Positions 32,533 to 42,434 are shown, counted from the first letter of the stretch. The stretch: 64,000 nt of DNA from Streptomyces sp. CB02056 (GCF_001905545.1 NZ_LIPD01000016.1:119343-183342); one strand, 5' to 3'. Notes: generated from the letters alone by a model not told the origin. Numbers and translations are program-made.

Positions 32533-33359
32533 CCAACGTCGAACTCGGACTGCCGGCACTGCCGGCCGCACCGTACCCCGAGGAGGTGCGTGCCCGGCTG
32601 GCCGCCGACGCCGCCGAGCTGATCGCCCGCTACCCGCAGGCCCGCTCGGCGCTGCTGCCGCTGCTGCACCTGGTGCAGGCGGAGGAGGGCTTCGTCAGCC
32701 CGACCGGGATCCGCTTCTGCGCCGAACAGCTGGACCTCACCACCGCCGAGGTCACCGCGGTCGCGACCTTCTACACCATGTACCGGCGTCGCCCGGCCGG
32801 GAAGTACCACGTCGGGGTCTGCACCAACACCCTGTGCGCGGTGCTCGGCGGCGACCAGATCTTCGCCGAGCTCCAGGAGCACCTGGGCGTCCGCAACAAC
32901 GAGACCACCGAGGACGGCGAGGTCTCGATCGAGCACATCGAGTGCAACGCGGCCTGCGACTACGCGCCCGTGGTGATGGTCAACTGGGAGTTCTTCGACA
33001 ACCAGACCCCGGACAGCGCCCGGCAGCTGGTCGACGACCTGCGCGCCGGCCGAGAGGTCCGGCCCACCCGCGGCGCCCGGCTGTGCGGCTTCAAGGAGAC
33101 CTCCCGGATCCTGGCCGGCTTCCCCGACGAGCGCCCGGGGGCCAACGACGAGTCCGGCGCCGGCGGCGCGCCCTCCCTGGCCGGCCTGCGGCTGGCCCGC
33201 GGCGAGGCGCTGCCCGGCGCCCCCGGCACCAAGGTGGTCGCCCCGCGCCCCGAATCCCCGCGCCCCGACGCACCCCGCCCCGAGGCCAACGGCCAGGCAG
33301 GCAACGGCCAGGCGGGCACCACCCAGGCGGGCAACGGCCAGGAAGGGAGCGAAGCGTGA
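32529..33359 (+). CDS. nuoE: NADH-quinone oxidoreductase subunit E
   Basis: A 276-residue 24-kDa-type subunit with the N1a 2Fe-2S thioredoxin-like domain. Ligands: C98, C103, C139, C143. A C-terminal tail of about 80 residues is rich in Pro, Arg, Gly and Asn and ends in NGQAG repeats, making the protein longer than the usual 160-240. GTG start overlaps the nuoD stop. Confidence 0.97.
   Translation: MTNVELGLPALPAAPYPEEVRARLAADAAELIARYPQARSALLPLLHLVQAEEGFVSPTGIRFCAEQLDLTTAEVTAVATFYTMYRRRPAGKYHVGVCTNTLCAVLGGDQIFAELQEHLGVRNNETTEDGEVSIEHIECNAACDYAPVVMVNWEFFDNQTPDSARQLVDDLRAGREVRPTRGARLCGFKETSRILAGFPDERPGANDESGAGGAPSLAGLRLARGEALPGAPGTKVVAPRPESPRPDAPRPEANGQAGNGQAGTTQAGNGQEGSEA
33287..33349 (+). repeat. 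15-bp repeat encoding NGQAG in the nuoE tail
   Basis: Imperfect tandem units GGCAACGGCCAGGCG encode NGQAG, NGQAG, TTQAG, NGQEG at the very end of nuoE. All are in frame. Confidence 0.8.
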
Positions 33360-34720
33360 TGACCTCCGCCGAGCCGGCCGAGAAGCTGCTCACCCCGGTC
33401 CTGTCCGACTCCTGGGACGACAGCCGCCCCTGGACGCTCGACACCTACCGCCGCCACCACGGCTACGAGGGCCTCAAGGCGGCCCTCGCCATGCCGCCCG
33501 ACGACGTGATCGCCCTGGTCAAGGACTCGGGCCTGCGCGGCCGCGGCGGCGCAGGCTTCCCCACCGGGATGAAGTGGCAGTTCATCCCGCAGAACGACGG
33601 CAAGCCGCACTACCTGGTGGTCAACGCGGACGAGTCCGAGCCGGGCACCTGCAAGGACATCCCGCTGCTGTTCGCCAACCCGCACGCGCTGATCGAGGGC
33701 ATGATCATCGCCTCCTACGCGATCCGCTGCGACCACGCCTTCATCTACCTGCGCGGCGAGGTCGTCCCGGTGCTGCGCCGGCTGCACGCGGCCGTCGCCG
33801 AGGCGTACGGGGCGGGGCTGCTGGGCCGGAACATCCTCGGCTCGGGCGTCGACCTGGACATCACCGTGCACGCCGGCGCCGGCGCCTACATCTGCGGCGA
33901 GGAGACGGCGCTGCTGGACTCGCTGGAGGGCCGCCGCGGCCAGCCCAGGCTGCGGCCCCCGTTCCCGGCCATCGCCGGCCTGTACGCCTGCCCGACGGTG
34001 GTCAACAACGTCGAGTCGATCGCCTCGGTGCCGCCGATCCTGTCCCGCGGCAAGGAGTGGTTCAAGGCCCTGGGCACCGAGAAGTCCCCCGGCTTCACGC
34101 TCTACTCGCTCTCCGGCCACGTCACCAACCCCGGCCAGTACGAGGCCCCGCTCGGCGTCACGCTGCGCCAGCTGCTCGACCTCAGCGGCGGCGTCCGCGC
34201 CGGGCACCGGCTGAAGTTCTGGACCCCGGGCGGCTCCTCCACCCCGATGTTCACCGACGAGCACCTCGACGTCCCGCTGGACTACGAGGGCGTCGGGGCG
34301 GCCGGCTCGATGCTCGGCACCAAGGCGCTCCAGGTCTTCGACGAGACCACCTGCGTGGTGCGGGCCGTCACCCGCTGGACGGAGTTCTACGCCCACGAGT
34401 CCTGCGGCAAGTGCACCCCCTGCCGCGAGGGCACCTACTGGCTGGTCCAGCTGCTCAAGCGGATCGAGGCGGGCCAGGGCGTCGACGGGGACCTGGAGAA
34501 GCTCCTCGACATCGCCGACAACATCAACGGCAAGTCCTTCTGCGCCCTGGGCGACGGCGCGGCCAGTCCGATCGTCTCCTCGCTCCAGCACTTCCGGGCC
34601 GAGTACGAGCAGCACCTGGCCGAGCGCCGCTGCCCGTTCGACCCGGCCGCCTCCACCGTCTGGGCCGACGGCCCCCGCCCCGGCCACCAGTCCGCCACCG
34701 AAAGGGAGGTGCACGCGTGA
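33359..34720 (+). CDS. nuoF: NADH-quinone oxidoreductase subunit F
   Basis: A 453-residue 51-kDa-type subunit: the entry point of electrons from NADH. NADH-binding GRGGAGFPTG at 61-70, FMN-binding NADESEPGTCKD at 89-100, and the N3 4Fe-4S ligands C349, C352, C355 (SCGKCTPC) plus a later Cys in KSFCALGD. A GTG three bases earlier (33356) is an alternative start. Its stop overlaps the nuoG GTG. Confidence 0.98.
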   Translation: MTSAEPAEKLLTPVLSDSWDDSRPWTLDTYRRHHGYEGLKAALAMPPDDVIALVKDSGLRGRGGAGFPTGMKWQFIPQNDGKPHYLVVNADESEPGTCKDIPLLFANPHALIEGMIIASYAIRCDHAFIYLRGEVVPVLRRLHAAVAEAYGAGLLGRNILGSGVDLDITVHAGAGAYICGEETALLDSLEGRRGQPRLRPPFPAIAGLYACPTVVNNVESIASVPPILSRGKEWFKALGTEKSPGFTLYSLSGHVTNPGQYEAPLGVTLRQLLDLSGGVRAGHRLKFWTPGGSSTPMFTDEHLDVPLDYEGVGAAGSMLGTKALQVFDETTCVVRAVTRWTEFYAHESCGKCTPCREGTYWLVQLLKRIEAGQGVDGDLEKLLDIADNINGKSFCALGDGAASPIVSSLQHFRAEYEQHLAERRCPFDPAASTVWADGPRPGHQSATEREVHA

Positions 34721-37278
34721 CGATCACAGAGCCAACGGCCTCCGAGACAGCGGTCGAACTGGTCACGCTCACCATCGACGGCGTCGAAGTGCGGGTCCCC
34801 AAGGGAACGTTGGTGATCAGGGCCGCCGAGACCATCGGCACCCAGATCCCGCGCTTCTGCGACCACCCGCTGCTCGACCCGGCCGGCGCCTGCCGCCAGT
34901 GCATCGTCGAGGTCGAGGGCCAGCGCAAGCCGGTCGCCTCCTGCACCATCCCGGTGGCCGAGGGCATGGTGGTGCGCACCCAGCTCAGCTCGCCGGTGGC
35001 CGAGAAGGCCCAGCGCGGCGTGATGGAGCTGCTGCTGATCAACCACCCGCTGGACTGCCCGGTCTGCGACAAGGGCGGCGAGTGCCCGCTGCAGAACCAG
35101 GCGATGAGCAGCGGCGCCGCCGACTCCCGCTTCGAGGGGATGAAGCGCACCTACGAGAAGCCGGTGCCGATCAGCAGCCAGGTGCTGCTGGACCGCGAGC
35201 GCTGCGTGCTGTGCGCGCGCTGCACCCGCTTCTCACAGCAGATCGCCGGGGACCCGTTCATCGACCTGGTGGAGCGCGGGGCGCTGCAGCAGGTCGGCAC
35301 CGGCGAGGGCGACGACTTCGAGTCCTACTTCTCCGGGAACACCATCCAGATCTGCCCGGTGGGCGCGCTCACCTCGGCGGCGTACCGGTTCCGCTCGCGC
35401 CCCTTCGACCTGGTCTCCTCGCCGAGCGTGTGCGAGCACTGCGCCTCGGGCTGCGCGCAGCGCACCGACCACCGGCGCGGCAAGGTGCTGCGCCGGCTGG
35501 CGGGCGAGGACCCGGCGGTGAACGAGGAGTGGAACTGCGACAAGGGCCGCTTCGCCTTCCGCTACGCCCAGCAGCGCGACCGGCTGACCACCCCGCTGGT
35601 GCGGGTGGACGGCGAGCTGGTGCCGGCCTCCTGGCCGGAGGCGCTGGCCCGGGCGGCCGAGGGGCTGCGCGGGGTCCGGGCGGGGGTGCTGGCCGGCGGC
35701 CGGGTGACGGTCGAGGACGCCTACGCGTACGGGAAGTTCGCGCGGGTGGTGCTGGGCACCAACGACGTGGACTTCCGGGCCCGCCCGCACAGCGGCGAGG
35801 AGGCGGACTTCCTGGCCGCGGCGGTGGCCGGGCGGGGCGTCGACGTGGACGGCACCGGGGTGTCGTACGAGGACCTCGACCGGGCGCCGGCGGTGCTGCT
35901 GGCGGGCTTCGAGCCGGAGGAGGAGTCGCCGATCGTCTTCCTGCGGCTGCGCAAGGCGACCCGGGCGACGGGCCTGAAGGTGTTCTCGGTGGCCGCGTTC
36001 GGCTCCCGGGGCCTGGCGAAGCTGCGCGGGGCGCTGCTGCCGGCCGCCCCCGGCACCGAGCCGGAGTGGTTCGCGGCGCTGGCGGCGGACGAGCCGCTGA
36101 ACGACGACGCGGGCCGGGCGGCCGAACTGCTGCGCACCCCGGGCGCGGTGATCCTGGCGGGCGAGCGGCTGGCCGCCGTCCCGGGCGGGCTGACGGCGGT
36201 GCTGCGGCTGGCGCACGCGACGGGTGCGAGGCTCGCCTGGGTGCCGCGCCGGGCCGGTGAGCGCGGGGCCGTCGAGGCGGGCGTGCTGCCGGGCCTGCTG
36301 CCCGGCGGGCGTCCGGTGGCCGTTCCGGCGGCCCGGGCGGAGGCGGCGGCGGTGTGGGGCGGGGCCGAACCGCCGTCCCGGCCGGGCCGGGACACCGACG
36401 GGATCCTGGCGGCGGCCGCGGCGGGCGAGTTGGACGCGCTGCTGGTCGGCGGCGTGGACCCGGACGACCTGCCGGATCCGGCGCTGGCCGACGAGGCGCT
36501 GGCGGCGGTGCCGTTCCTGGTGTCGCTGGAGCTGCGGCCCTCGGCGGTGACGGCGCGGGCCGACGTGGTGCTGCCGGTGGCGGCGGTGGCGGAGAAGGCC
36601 GGCACCTTCCTGGACTGGGAGGGCCGGGTGCGGATGTTCGAGTCGGCGCTCAAGCCGGACCAGCAGATGGGCCGCCACCTCCAGCCGGACCTGCGGGTGC
36701 TGGGCATGCTGGCCGACGCGCTGGGCCACCGGCTGGGCCTGCCGGACGTCCGGGCGGCCCGGCTGGAGCTGGACCGCTTCGCCCCCTGGGAGGGCGACCG
36801 CACGGCCGACCCGGCGGCGCACCCGGACCTGCTGCCCCGACCGGCCACCGGCCAGGCGGTGCTGGCGGGTTGGCGCCTGCTGCTGGACAACGGCGTGCTG
36901 CAGCAGGGGGACCCGCACCTGGCGGGCACCCGGCACCGGGCGGTGGCCCGGATCTCGGCGGAGACGGCCAAGGAGATCGGCGCCGAGGCGGCCGAGGAGC
37001 TGCGGCTGACCGGTCCGGCCGGATCGCTGACCCTGCCGCTGGAGGTCACCGACTCGATCCCGGACCGCACGGTCTGGGTCCCGCTGGACTCCACGCCGGG
37101 CGGTGCCCACCGCGCTCTCGGCACCACCGTCGGCCACCTGGTCACGATCGCCCCGGCCGAGTCGGAACCCGAGCCCGAAGTCGGACCCGGACCCGAAGTC
37201 GGACCCGCACCCGGGGCCGGCTCCGAACCCGGGGCCGCGGACGAGACCGCCGATGACGGCACAGGGGAGGACCGATGA
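34717..37278 (+). CDS. nuoG: NADH-quinone oxidoreductase subunit G
   Basis: An 853-residue 75-kDa-type subunit. 2Fe-2S ligands C48, C59, C62, C76; then H110, C114, C117, C123 (HxxxCxxCx5C, cluster N5); then a two-cluster region with CVLCARC and CPVG; then a motif with CEHCASGC typical of the extra N7 cluster; followed by a molybdopterin-oxidoreductase-like domain without cofactor. The last 45 residues are acidic Pro/Glu-rich repeats (EPEVGPGPEVGP). Confidence 0.97.
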   Translation: MTITEPTASETAVELVTLTIDGVEVRVPKGTLVIRAAETIGTQIPRFCDHPLLDPAGACRQCIVEVEGQRKPVASCTIPVAEGMVVRTQLSSPVAEKAQRGVMELLLINHPLDCPVCDKGGECPLQNQAMSSGAADSRFEGMKRTYEKPVPISSQVLLDRERCVLCARCTRFSQQIAGDPFIDLVERGALQQVGTGEGDDFESYFSGNTIQICPVGALTSAAYRFRSRPFDLVSSPSVCEHCASGCAQRTDHRRGKVLRRLAGEDPAVNEEWNCDKGRFAFRYAQQRDRLTTPLVRVDGELVPASWPEALARAAEGLRGVRAGVLAGGRVTVEDAYAYGKFARVVLGTNDVDFRARPHSGEEADFLAAAVAGRGVDVDGTGVSYEDLDRAPAVLLAGFEPEEESPIVFLRLRKATRATGLKVFSVAAFGSRGLAKLRGALLPAAPGTEPEWFAALAADEPLNDDAGRAAELLRTPGAVILAGERLAAVPGGLTAVLRLAHATGARLAWVPRRAGERGAVEAGVLPGLLPGGRPVAVPAARAEAAAVWGGAEPPSRPGRDTDGILAAAAAGELDALLVGGVDPDDLPDPALADEALAAVPFLVSLELRPSAVTARADVVLPVAAVAEKAGTFLDWEGRVRMFESALKPDQQMGRHLQPDLRVLGMLADALGHRLGLPDVRAARLELDRFAPWEGDRTADPAAHPDLLPRPATGQAVLAGWRLLLDNGVLQQGDPHLAGTRHRAVARISAETAKEIGAEAAEELRLTGPAGSLTLPLEVTDSIPDRTVWVPLDSTPGGAHRALGTTVGHLVTIAPAESEPEPEVGPGPEVGPAPGAGSEPGAADETADDGTGEDR

Positions 37279-38630
37279 CGTCGCAGCCGTACGAGACGCT
37301 CCACTTCTTCGGGCAGGACCCGTGGTGGCTGGTGCTGCTGAAGGCGGTGTTCTGCTTCGCCTTCCTGGTCCTGACGGTGCTGATCGCGATCGTCTGGGAG
37401 CGCAAGGTGGTGGCCTGGATGCAGCTGCGCATCGGGCCCAACCGGCACGGCCCGTGGGGCCTGCTGCAGTCGCTGGCGGACGGCGTGAAGCTGGCGCTGA
37501 AGGAAGACCTGGTGGTCAAGGGCTCGGACAAGGTGGTCTACATCCTGGCCCCGATCGTCTGCGCCATCCCCGCGTTCATGGCCTTCGCGGTGATCCCGTT
37601 CGGTCCGGCCGGCAACGAGGTGTCGATCTTCGGCGCCCGTACGCCGCTCCAGCTGACGGACTTCCCGGTCGCGCTGCTGTACGTCCTGGCGACGGCCTCG
37701 GTGGGCATCTACGGCATCGTGCTGGCCGGCTGGTCCTCGGGTTCGACGTACCCGCTGCTGGGCGGGCTGCGCTCGTCCGCGCAGATGATCAGCTACGAGA
37801 TCGCGATGGGCCTGTCCTTCGCGGCGGTGTTCATCTACTCGGGCTCGATGTCGACCTCGGAGATCGTGGCGCACCAGCAGCCGACCTGGTTCGCGGCGCT
37901 GCTGCCGGTGTCGTTCATCGTCTACATCATCGCGATGGTCGGCGAGACCAACCGGGCGCCGTTCGACCTGCCGGAGGCCGAGGGCGAGCTGGTCGGCGGC
38001 TTCAACACCGAGTACTCCTCGCTGAAGTTCGCGATGTTCATGCTGGCCGAGTACGTGAACATGGTGACGGTCTCGGCGGTGGCCTCGACCCTCTTCCTGG
38101 GCGGCTGGCGGGCCCCGTGGCCGGTGACGACCTTCTGGGAGGGCGCCAACCACGGCTGGTGGCCGATGCTGTGGATCACGCTGAAGATCCAGCTGCTGCT
38201 GTTCTTCTTCATCTGGCTGCGCGGCACGCTGCCCCGGCTCCGCTACGACCAGTTCATGAAGCTGGGCTGGAAGGTGCTGATCCCGGTCTCGCTGGTGTGG
38301 CTGGTGCTGATCGCGAGCGTGCGGGCGCTGCGCAACGAGGGCTACGGCTTCGGCCAGGTGGTGCTGTACGTGGGCGCCCCGGTCGGGGCGGTGCTGCTGC
38401 TGGCGCTGCTGCGGGACTTCCTGAGGAAGCAGCCGGAGCCGGGGGAGGCCCCGCCCGGTGCGGGCCCGGCCCGGCCGAAGGACGGGGGGGAGTTCGACCC
38501 GATGGCGGGCGGCTACCCCGTCCCGCCGCTGCCCGGCCAGGTGCTCCCGCCGGTGCCGCGCCGCCGCAGCCGTGCCCCGAAGCAACTCCAGGACGCCCTC
38601 AACGGGGCCGACCATTCCGAAGGGAGCTGA
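37275..38630 (+). CDS. nuoH: NADH-quinone oxidoreductase subunit H
   Basis: A 451-residue membrane subunit with eight or nine helices, linking the peripheral and membrane arms. Conserved cytoplasmic loops include RIGPNRHGPWGLLQSLADG (about 55-73) and GETNRAPFDLPEAEGELVGG (about 221-240). About 75 C-terminal residues are a Pro-rich extension. ATG overlaps the nuoG stop. Confidence 0.98.
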   Translation: MTSQPYETLHFFGQDPWWLVLLKAVFCFAFLVLTVLIAIVWERKVVAWMQLRIGPNRHGPWGLLQSLADGVKLALKEDLVVKGSDKVVYILAPIVCAIPAFMAFAVIPFGPAGNEVSIFGARTPLQLTDFPVALLYVLATASVGIYGIVLAGWSSGSTYPLLGGLRSSAQMISYEIAMGLSFAAVFIYSGSMSTSEIVAHQQPTWFAALLPVSFIVYIIAMVGETNRAPFDLPEAEGELVGGFNTEYSSLKFAMFMLAEYVNMVTVSAVASTLFLGGWRAPWPVTTFWEGANHGWWPMLWITLKIQLLLFFFIWLRGTLPRLRYDQFMKLGWKVLIPVSLVWLVLIASVRALRNEGYGFGQVVLYVGAPVGAVLLLALLRDFLRKQPEPGEAPPGAGPARPKDGGEFDPMAGGYPVPPLPGQVLPPVPRRRSRAPKQLQDALNGADHSEGS

Positions 38631-38636
38631 ACCGAG

Positions 38637-39245
38637 ATGTCCGACCAGTCCGATCGAACGGGCCACGCCGAACGGGGCGACCGTCCGTCGATCCTCGGCC
38701 CGGCCGCCGGCTTCGGCGTGACCTTCAAGGCCATGTTCAAGAAGCGGCTCACCGAGCAGTACCCGGAGCAGAAGAAGCCCACCGCTCCGCGCTTCCACGG
38801 CCGCCACCAGCTGAACCGGCACCCGGACGGCCTGGAGAAGTGCGTCGGCTGCGAGCTGTGCGCGTGGGCCTGCCCGGCCGACGCGATCTACGTGGAGGGC
38901 GCGGACAACCAGGACGAGGAGCGCTACTCCCCGGGTGAGCGCTACGGCGCGGTGTACCAGATCAACTACGCCCGCTGCATCCTGTGCGGGCTGTGCATCG
39001 AGGCCTGCCCGACCAGGGCGCTGACCATGACCAACGAGTACGAGCTGGCCGACTCCTCCCGGCGGGACCTCATCTTCAGCAAGGAGCAGCTGCTGGTGGG
39101 CCTGTCCGAGGGCATGGTCGACACTCCGCACGCGATCTTCCCGGGCACCGACGAGGGCGCGTACTACCGGGGCGAGGTCACCGCGGCGGCGCCGGGGACG
39201 GTCCAGCAGGAGCGCACCGAGCGGGACAAGGAGGTGCAGCAGTGA
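38637..39245 (+). CDS. nuoI: NADH-quinone oxidoreductase subunit I
   Basis: A 202-residue ferredoxin-like subunit with two 4Fe-4S clusters (N6a, N6b). Ligands: C69, C72, C75, C79 and C114, C117, C120, C124, giving the paired CxxCxxCxxxCP arrangement. It passes electrons to NuoB. It starts six bases after nuoH with GAAGGGAG, and its stop overlaps the nuoJ GTG. Confidence 0.98.
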   Translation: MSDQSDRTGHAERGDRPSILGPAAGFGVTFKAMFKKRLTEQYPEQKKPTAPRFHGRHQLNRHPDGLEKCVGCELCAWACPADAIYVEGADNQDEERYSPGERYGAVYQINYARCILCGLCIEACPTRALTMTNEYELADSSRRDLIFSKEQLLVGLSEGMVDTPHAIFPGTDEGAYYRGEVTAAAPGTVQQERTERDKEVQQ

Positions 39246-40228
39246 TCGCGCGGCTGGCGGAGGCGACCGGGACGACCTCGACGGGCGAGGCCGTCCAGTT
39301 CTGGGTGCTCGCGGTGATCGCGGTCGGCGGTGCGCTCGGCATGGTGCTGATGCGCAAGGCCGTGCACAGCGCGCTCTGCCTGGCGGCCACCATGATGGCG
39401 CTGGCGGTCTGTTACATGGCCCAGGGTGCGGTGTTCCTGGGCGTGGTGCAGATCGTGGTCTACACCGGCGCGATCATGATGCTGTTCCTGTTCGTGGTGA
39501 TGCTGGTCGGCGTCACCGGCGAGGACTCGCTGAAGGAGCAGCTGAAGGGCCAGCGGTTCGCCGCGGCGCTGTGCGGGCTGGGCTTCGGCGTGCTGCTGAT
39601 CGCCGGGATCGCCAACGCGAAGCTGGACCACTTCACCGGGCTGTCCGAGGCGAACGCCGAGGGCAACGTGCCGGGCCTGGCCCGGCTGATCTTCACCCGC
39701 TACGTGTGGGCCTTCGAGGTCACCGGCGCGCTGCTGATCACCGCGGCGATCGGCGCGATGGTGCTGACCCACCGGGAGCACGTGAAGGCGCCGAAGACGC
39801 AGCGCGAGCTGGCGGCGCAGCGGGTCGTGGACAACATCCAGCTGCCGCCGCTGCCGGCGCCGGGCGTGTACGCCCGGCACAACGCGGTGGACGTGCCGGG
39901 GCTGCTGCCGGACGGCACGATCGCCGAGGACTCGGTGATGGCGACGCTGCGCGAGCGCGGCCAGGTCCGGGACGTCAGCCAGGCGATGCTGCGGCGGATG
40001 GCGGAGCTGGAGAACAGCACGGCGGACTGGCTGGGCCGTCCGTCCTCGGAGCGGCCGGCCGTGAAGGCCCCGCGCAAGTCGCTGGAGCCGGTGCCGGCCA
40101 ACGGCGCTCCGCTGCCGGCGAACGGCGGGGCGGTGACGGCAAAGGGGTCGGCGAACGGGCCGGCGAACGGCGGGCCGGTGCCGGCGAACAACGTGAAGCA
40201 CCCGGCCGACGAGGAGGGCGCGGAGTGA
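39242..40228 (+). CDS. nuoJ: NADH-quinone oxidoreductase subunit J
   Basis: A 328-residue membrane subunit. Five helices lie in the first 180 residues (with VVQIVVYTGAIMMLFLFVVMLVG, the long pi-bulge helix 3 region). The remaining 145 residues are cytoplasmic and end in repeated PANG units. The family is often 165-280 residues, so the tail is long. Confidence 0.96.
   Translation: MIARLAEATGTTSTGEAVQFWVLAVIAVGGALGMVLMRKAVHSALCLAATMMALAVCYMAQGAVFLGVVQIVVYTGAIMMLFLFVVMLVGVTGEDSLKEQLKGQRFAAALCGLGFGVLLIAGIANAKLDHFTGLSEANAEGNVPGLARLIFTRYVWAFEVTGALLITAAIGAMVLTHREHVKAPKTQRELAAQRVVDNIQLPPLPAPGVYARHNAVDVPGLLPDGTIAEDSVMATLRERGQVRDVSQAMLRRMAELENSTADWLGRPSSERPAVKAPRKSLEPVPANGAPLPANGGAVTAKGSANGPANGGPVPANNVKHPADEEGAE
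40080..40200 (+). repeat. Low-complexity repeat encoding PANG units in nuoJ
   Basis: Imperfect 9- to 12-bp units around CCGGCSAACGGC encode PANGAPLPANGG, SANGPANGG and PANN at the NuoJ C-terminus. In frame throughout. Confidence 0.75.
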
Positions 40229-40524
40229 ACCCGGTCAACTACCTCTACCTGTCGGCCCTGTTGTTCACCATCGGAGCGGCCGGGGTGCTGGTCCGACGCA
40301 ACGCGATCGTGCTGTTCATGTGCGTGGAGCTGATGCTGAACGCCTCGAACCTCGCCCTGGTGACCTTCTCCCGGCTGCACGGGACCTTGGACGGCCAGAT
40401 CATCGCGTTCTTCACGATGGTGGTCGCGGCGGCCGAGGTCGTGGTCGGCCTCGCCATCATCGTCTCCATCTTCCGGACCAGGCACTCCGCTTCGGTCGAC
40501 GACAGCAACCTGATGAAGCTGTAG
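40225..40524 (+). CDS. nuoK: NADH-quinone oxidoreductase subunit K
   Basis: A 99-residue, three-helix membrane subunit. The conserved acidic residue lies in FMCVELMLNASNLALV (helix 2) and a second in AAAEVVVGLAI (helix 3); both take part in proton transfer in the family. GTG overlaps the nuoJ stop. Confidence 0.98.
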   Translation: MNPVNYLYLSALLFTIGAAGVLVRRNAIVLFMCVELMLNASNLALVTFSRLHGTLDGQIIAFFTMVVAAAEVVVGLAIIVSIFRTRHSASVDDSNLMKL

Positions 40525-40538
40525 GCGGAGGGCCCTCG

Positions 40539-42434
40539 GTGAAATCTCTCATTCCGCTGCTGGTGGCGGCTCCACTGGCGGGCGCCGCCCTGCTGCTGCT
40601 CGGCGGCCGGGCGCTGGACCGCTTCGGCCACTGGCTGGCCACCGCGCTCGCGGCGCTCTCGTTCGGCTTCGGCCTGGCCCTGTTCTCGGACATGCTCGGC
40701 CGTGACGCCGAGCACCGGGCGGTCACCCGGCACCTGTTCAGCTGGATCCCGGTGAACGGCTTCCAGGCCGATATCTCCTTCCGGCTCGACCAGCTGTCGA
40801 TGACCTTCGTCCTGCTGATCACCGGTGTCGGCACGCTGATCCACCTCTACTCGGTCGGCTACATGGCGCACGACGAGCGCCGGCGCCGCTTCTTCGCGTA
40901 CCTGAACCTGTTCCTGGCCGCCATGCTGCTGCTGGTGGTCGCGGACAACTACCTGCTGCTGTACTTCGGCTGGGAGGGCGTGGGCCTGGCCTCGTACCTC
41001 CTGATCGGCTTCTGGCAGCACAAGCCGAGTGCGGCGACGGCGGCGAAGAAGGCCTTCATCGTCAACCGGGTCGGCGACATGGGCCTGTCCATCGCGATCA
41101 TGCTGATGTTCGCCGAGTTCGGCTCCTTCGCCTTCGACCCGGTCTTCGGCGGTGCCCACCAGGCGAGCGAGGGCAAGCTGACGGCGATCGGCCTGATGCT
41201 GCTGCTGGCGGCCTGCGGCAAGTCGGCGCAGGTGCCGCTGCAGTCCTGGCTCGGGGACGCGATGGAGGGCCCGACCCCGGTGTCGGCGCTGATCCACGCG
41301 GCCACCATGGTGACCGCGGGCGTCTACCTGATCACCCGCTCCTCGGCGGTCTTCGACCTGGCGCCGGACGCGCAGACCGCCGTGGTGGTGGTCGGCGCGG
41401 TCACGCTGCTGTTCGGTGCGATCGTCGGTTGCGCCAAGGACGACATCAAGAAGGCGCTGGCCGGCTCGACGATGTCGCAGATCGGCTACATGGTGCTGGC
41501 GGCCGGGCTCGGCCCGATCGGCTACGCCTTCGCGATCATGCACCTGGTGACCCACGGCTTCTTCAAGGCCGGGCTGTTCCTCGGCGCCGGGTCGGTCATG
41601 CACGGCATGAACGACGAGGTGAACATGCGTCACTACGGCGGCCTGCGGAAGTACATGCCGGTCACCTTCGTCACCTTCGGCCTCGGCTACCTGGCGATCA
41701 TCGGCTTCCCGGGCCTGTCCGGCTTCTTCTCCAAGGACAAGATCATCGAGGCGGCCTTCGCCAAGGGCGGCACCGAGGGCTGGATCCTCGGGGGGTGCGC
41801 GCTGGTCGGCGCGGCGGTCACCGCGTTCTACATGACCAGGGTCATGGTGCTGACCTTCTTCGGCGAGAAGCGCTGGCAGCCGGACGCGGGGGGCAACGCC
41901 CCGCACCCGCACGAGTCGCCGCGGACGATGACCGTCCCGATGGTCCTGCTGGCCTTCGGCTCGGTCTTCGCGGGCGGACTGTTCGCCTTCAACGACTCCT
42001 TCCTGAAGTGGCTGGAGCCGGTCACCGGGCACGAGGAGGGCAACTCCCCGCTCGCCCCGCTGACCGTCACCCTGCTGACCACGGCCTGCATGCTGGCCGG
42101 CGTCGGCCTCGCGTACCTGGTGTACGGGCGCTCGCCGGTCCCGGTGGTGCCGCCGGTCGGCTCCCCGCTCACCCGGGCCGCCCGCCGCGACCTGCTGCAG
42201 GACGACTTCAACCACGCGGTGCTGGTGCGGCCGGGCTCGGCGCTCGCCGCGGCGCTGGTCTTCTTCGACAGCCGCGGCCTGGACGGCGTGGTCAACGGCC
42301 TGGCCGCCGGGATCGGCGGGCTCTCCGGCCGGCTGCGGCGGGTCCAGAACGGCTATGTCCGCTCGTACGCGCTCTCCATGTTCGGCGGCACGCTGGTGCT
42401 GGTCGCCATGACTCTCCTGATGAGGTCCACGTGA
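40539..42434 (+). CDS. nuoL: NADH-quinone oxidoreductase subunit L
   Basis: A 631-residue antiporter-like proton-pumping subunit at the far end of the membrane arm. It has about 16 helices; GWEGVGLASYLLIGFW carries the key Glu and the HAATMVTAGVYLI/SQIGYMVLAAG segments the Lys/His residues of the proton path. The lateral helix region is at the C-terminus. GTG 40539 follows GGCGGAGGG. Confidence 0.98.
   Translation: MKSLIPLLVAAPLAGAALLLLGGRALDRFGHWLATALAALSFGFGLALFSDMLGRDAEHRAVTRHLFSWIPVNGFQADISFRLDQLSMTFVLLITGVGTLIHLYSVGYMAHDERRRRFFAYLNLFLAAMLLLVVADNYLLLYFGWEGVGLASYLLIGFWQHKPSAATAAKKAFIVNRVGDMGLSIAIMLMFAEFGSFAFDPVFGGAHQASEGKLTAIGLMLLLAACGKSAQVPLQSWLGDAMEGPTPVSALIHAATMVTAGVYLITRSSAVFDLAPDAQTAVVVVGAVTLLFGAIVGCAKDDIKKALAGSTMSQIGYMVLAAGLGPIGYAFAIMHLVTHGFFKAGLFLGAGSVMHGMNDEVNMRHYGGLRKYMPVTFVTFGLGYLAIIGFPGLSGFFSKDKIIEAAFAKGGTEGWILGGCALVGAAVTAFYMTRVMVLTFFGEKRWQPDAGGNAPHPHESPRTMTVPMVLLAFGSVFAGGLFAFNDSFLKWLEPVTGHEEGNSPLAPLTVTLLTTACMLAGVGLAYLVYGRSPVPVVPPVGSPLTRAARRDLLQDDFNHAVLVRPGSALAAALVFFDSRGLDGVVNGLAAGIGGLSGRLRRVQNGYVRSYALSMFGGTLVLVAMTLLMRST

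Noticed and set aside
35721..39131. Very long open frame on the minus strand opposite nuoG-nuoI
   Set aside because: It is the antisense shadow of high-GC coding sequence; it lies fully over conserved nuo genes, is Arg/Pro/Ala/Gln-rich and matches no family.
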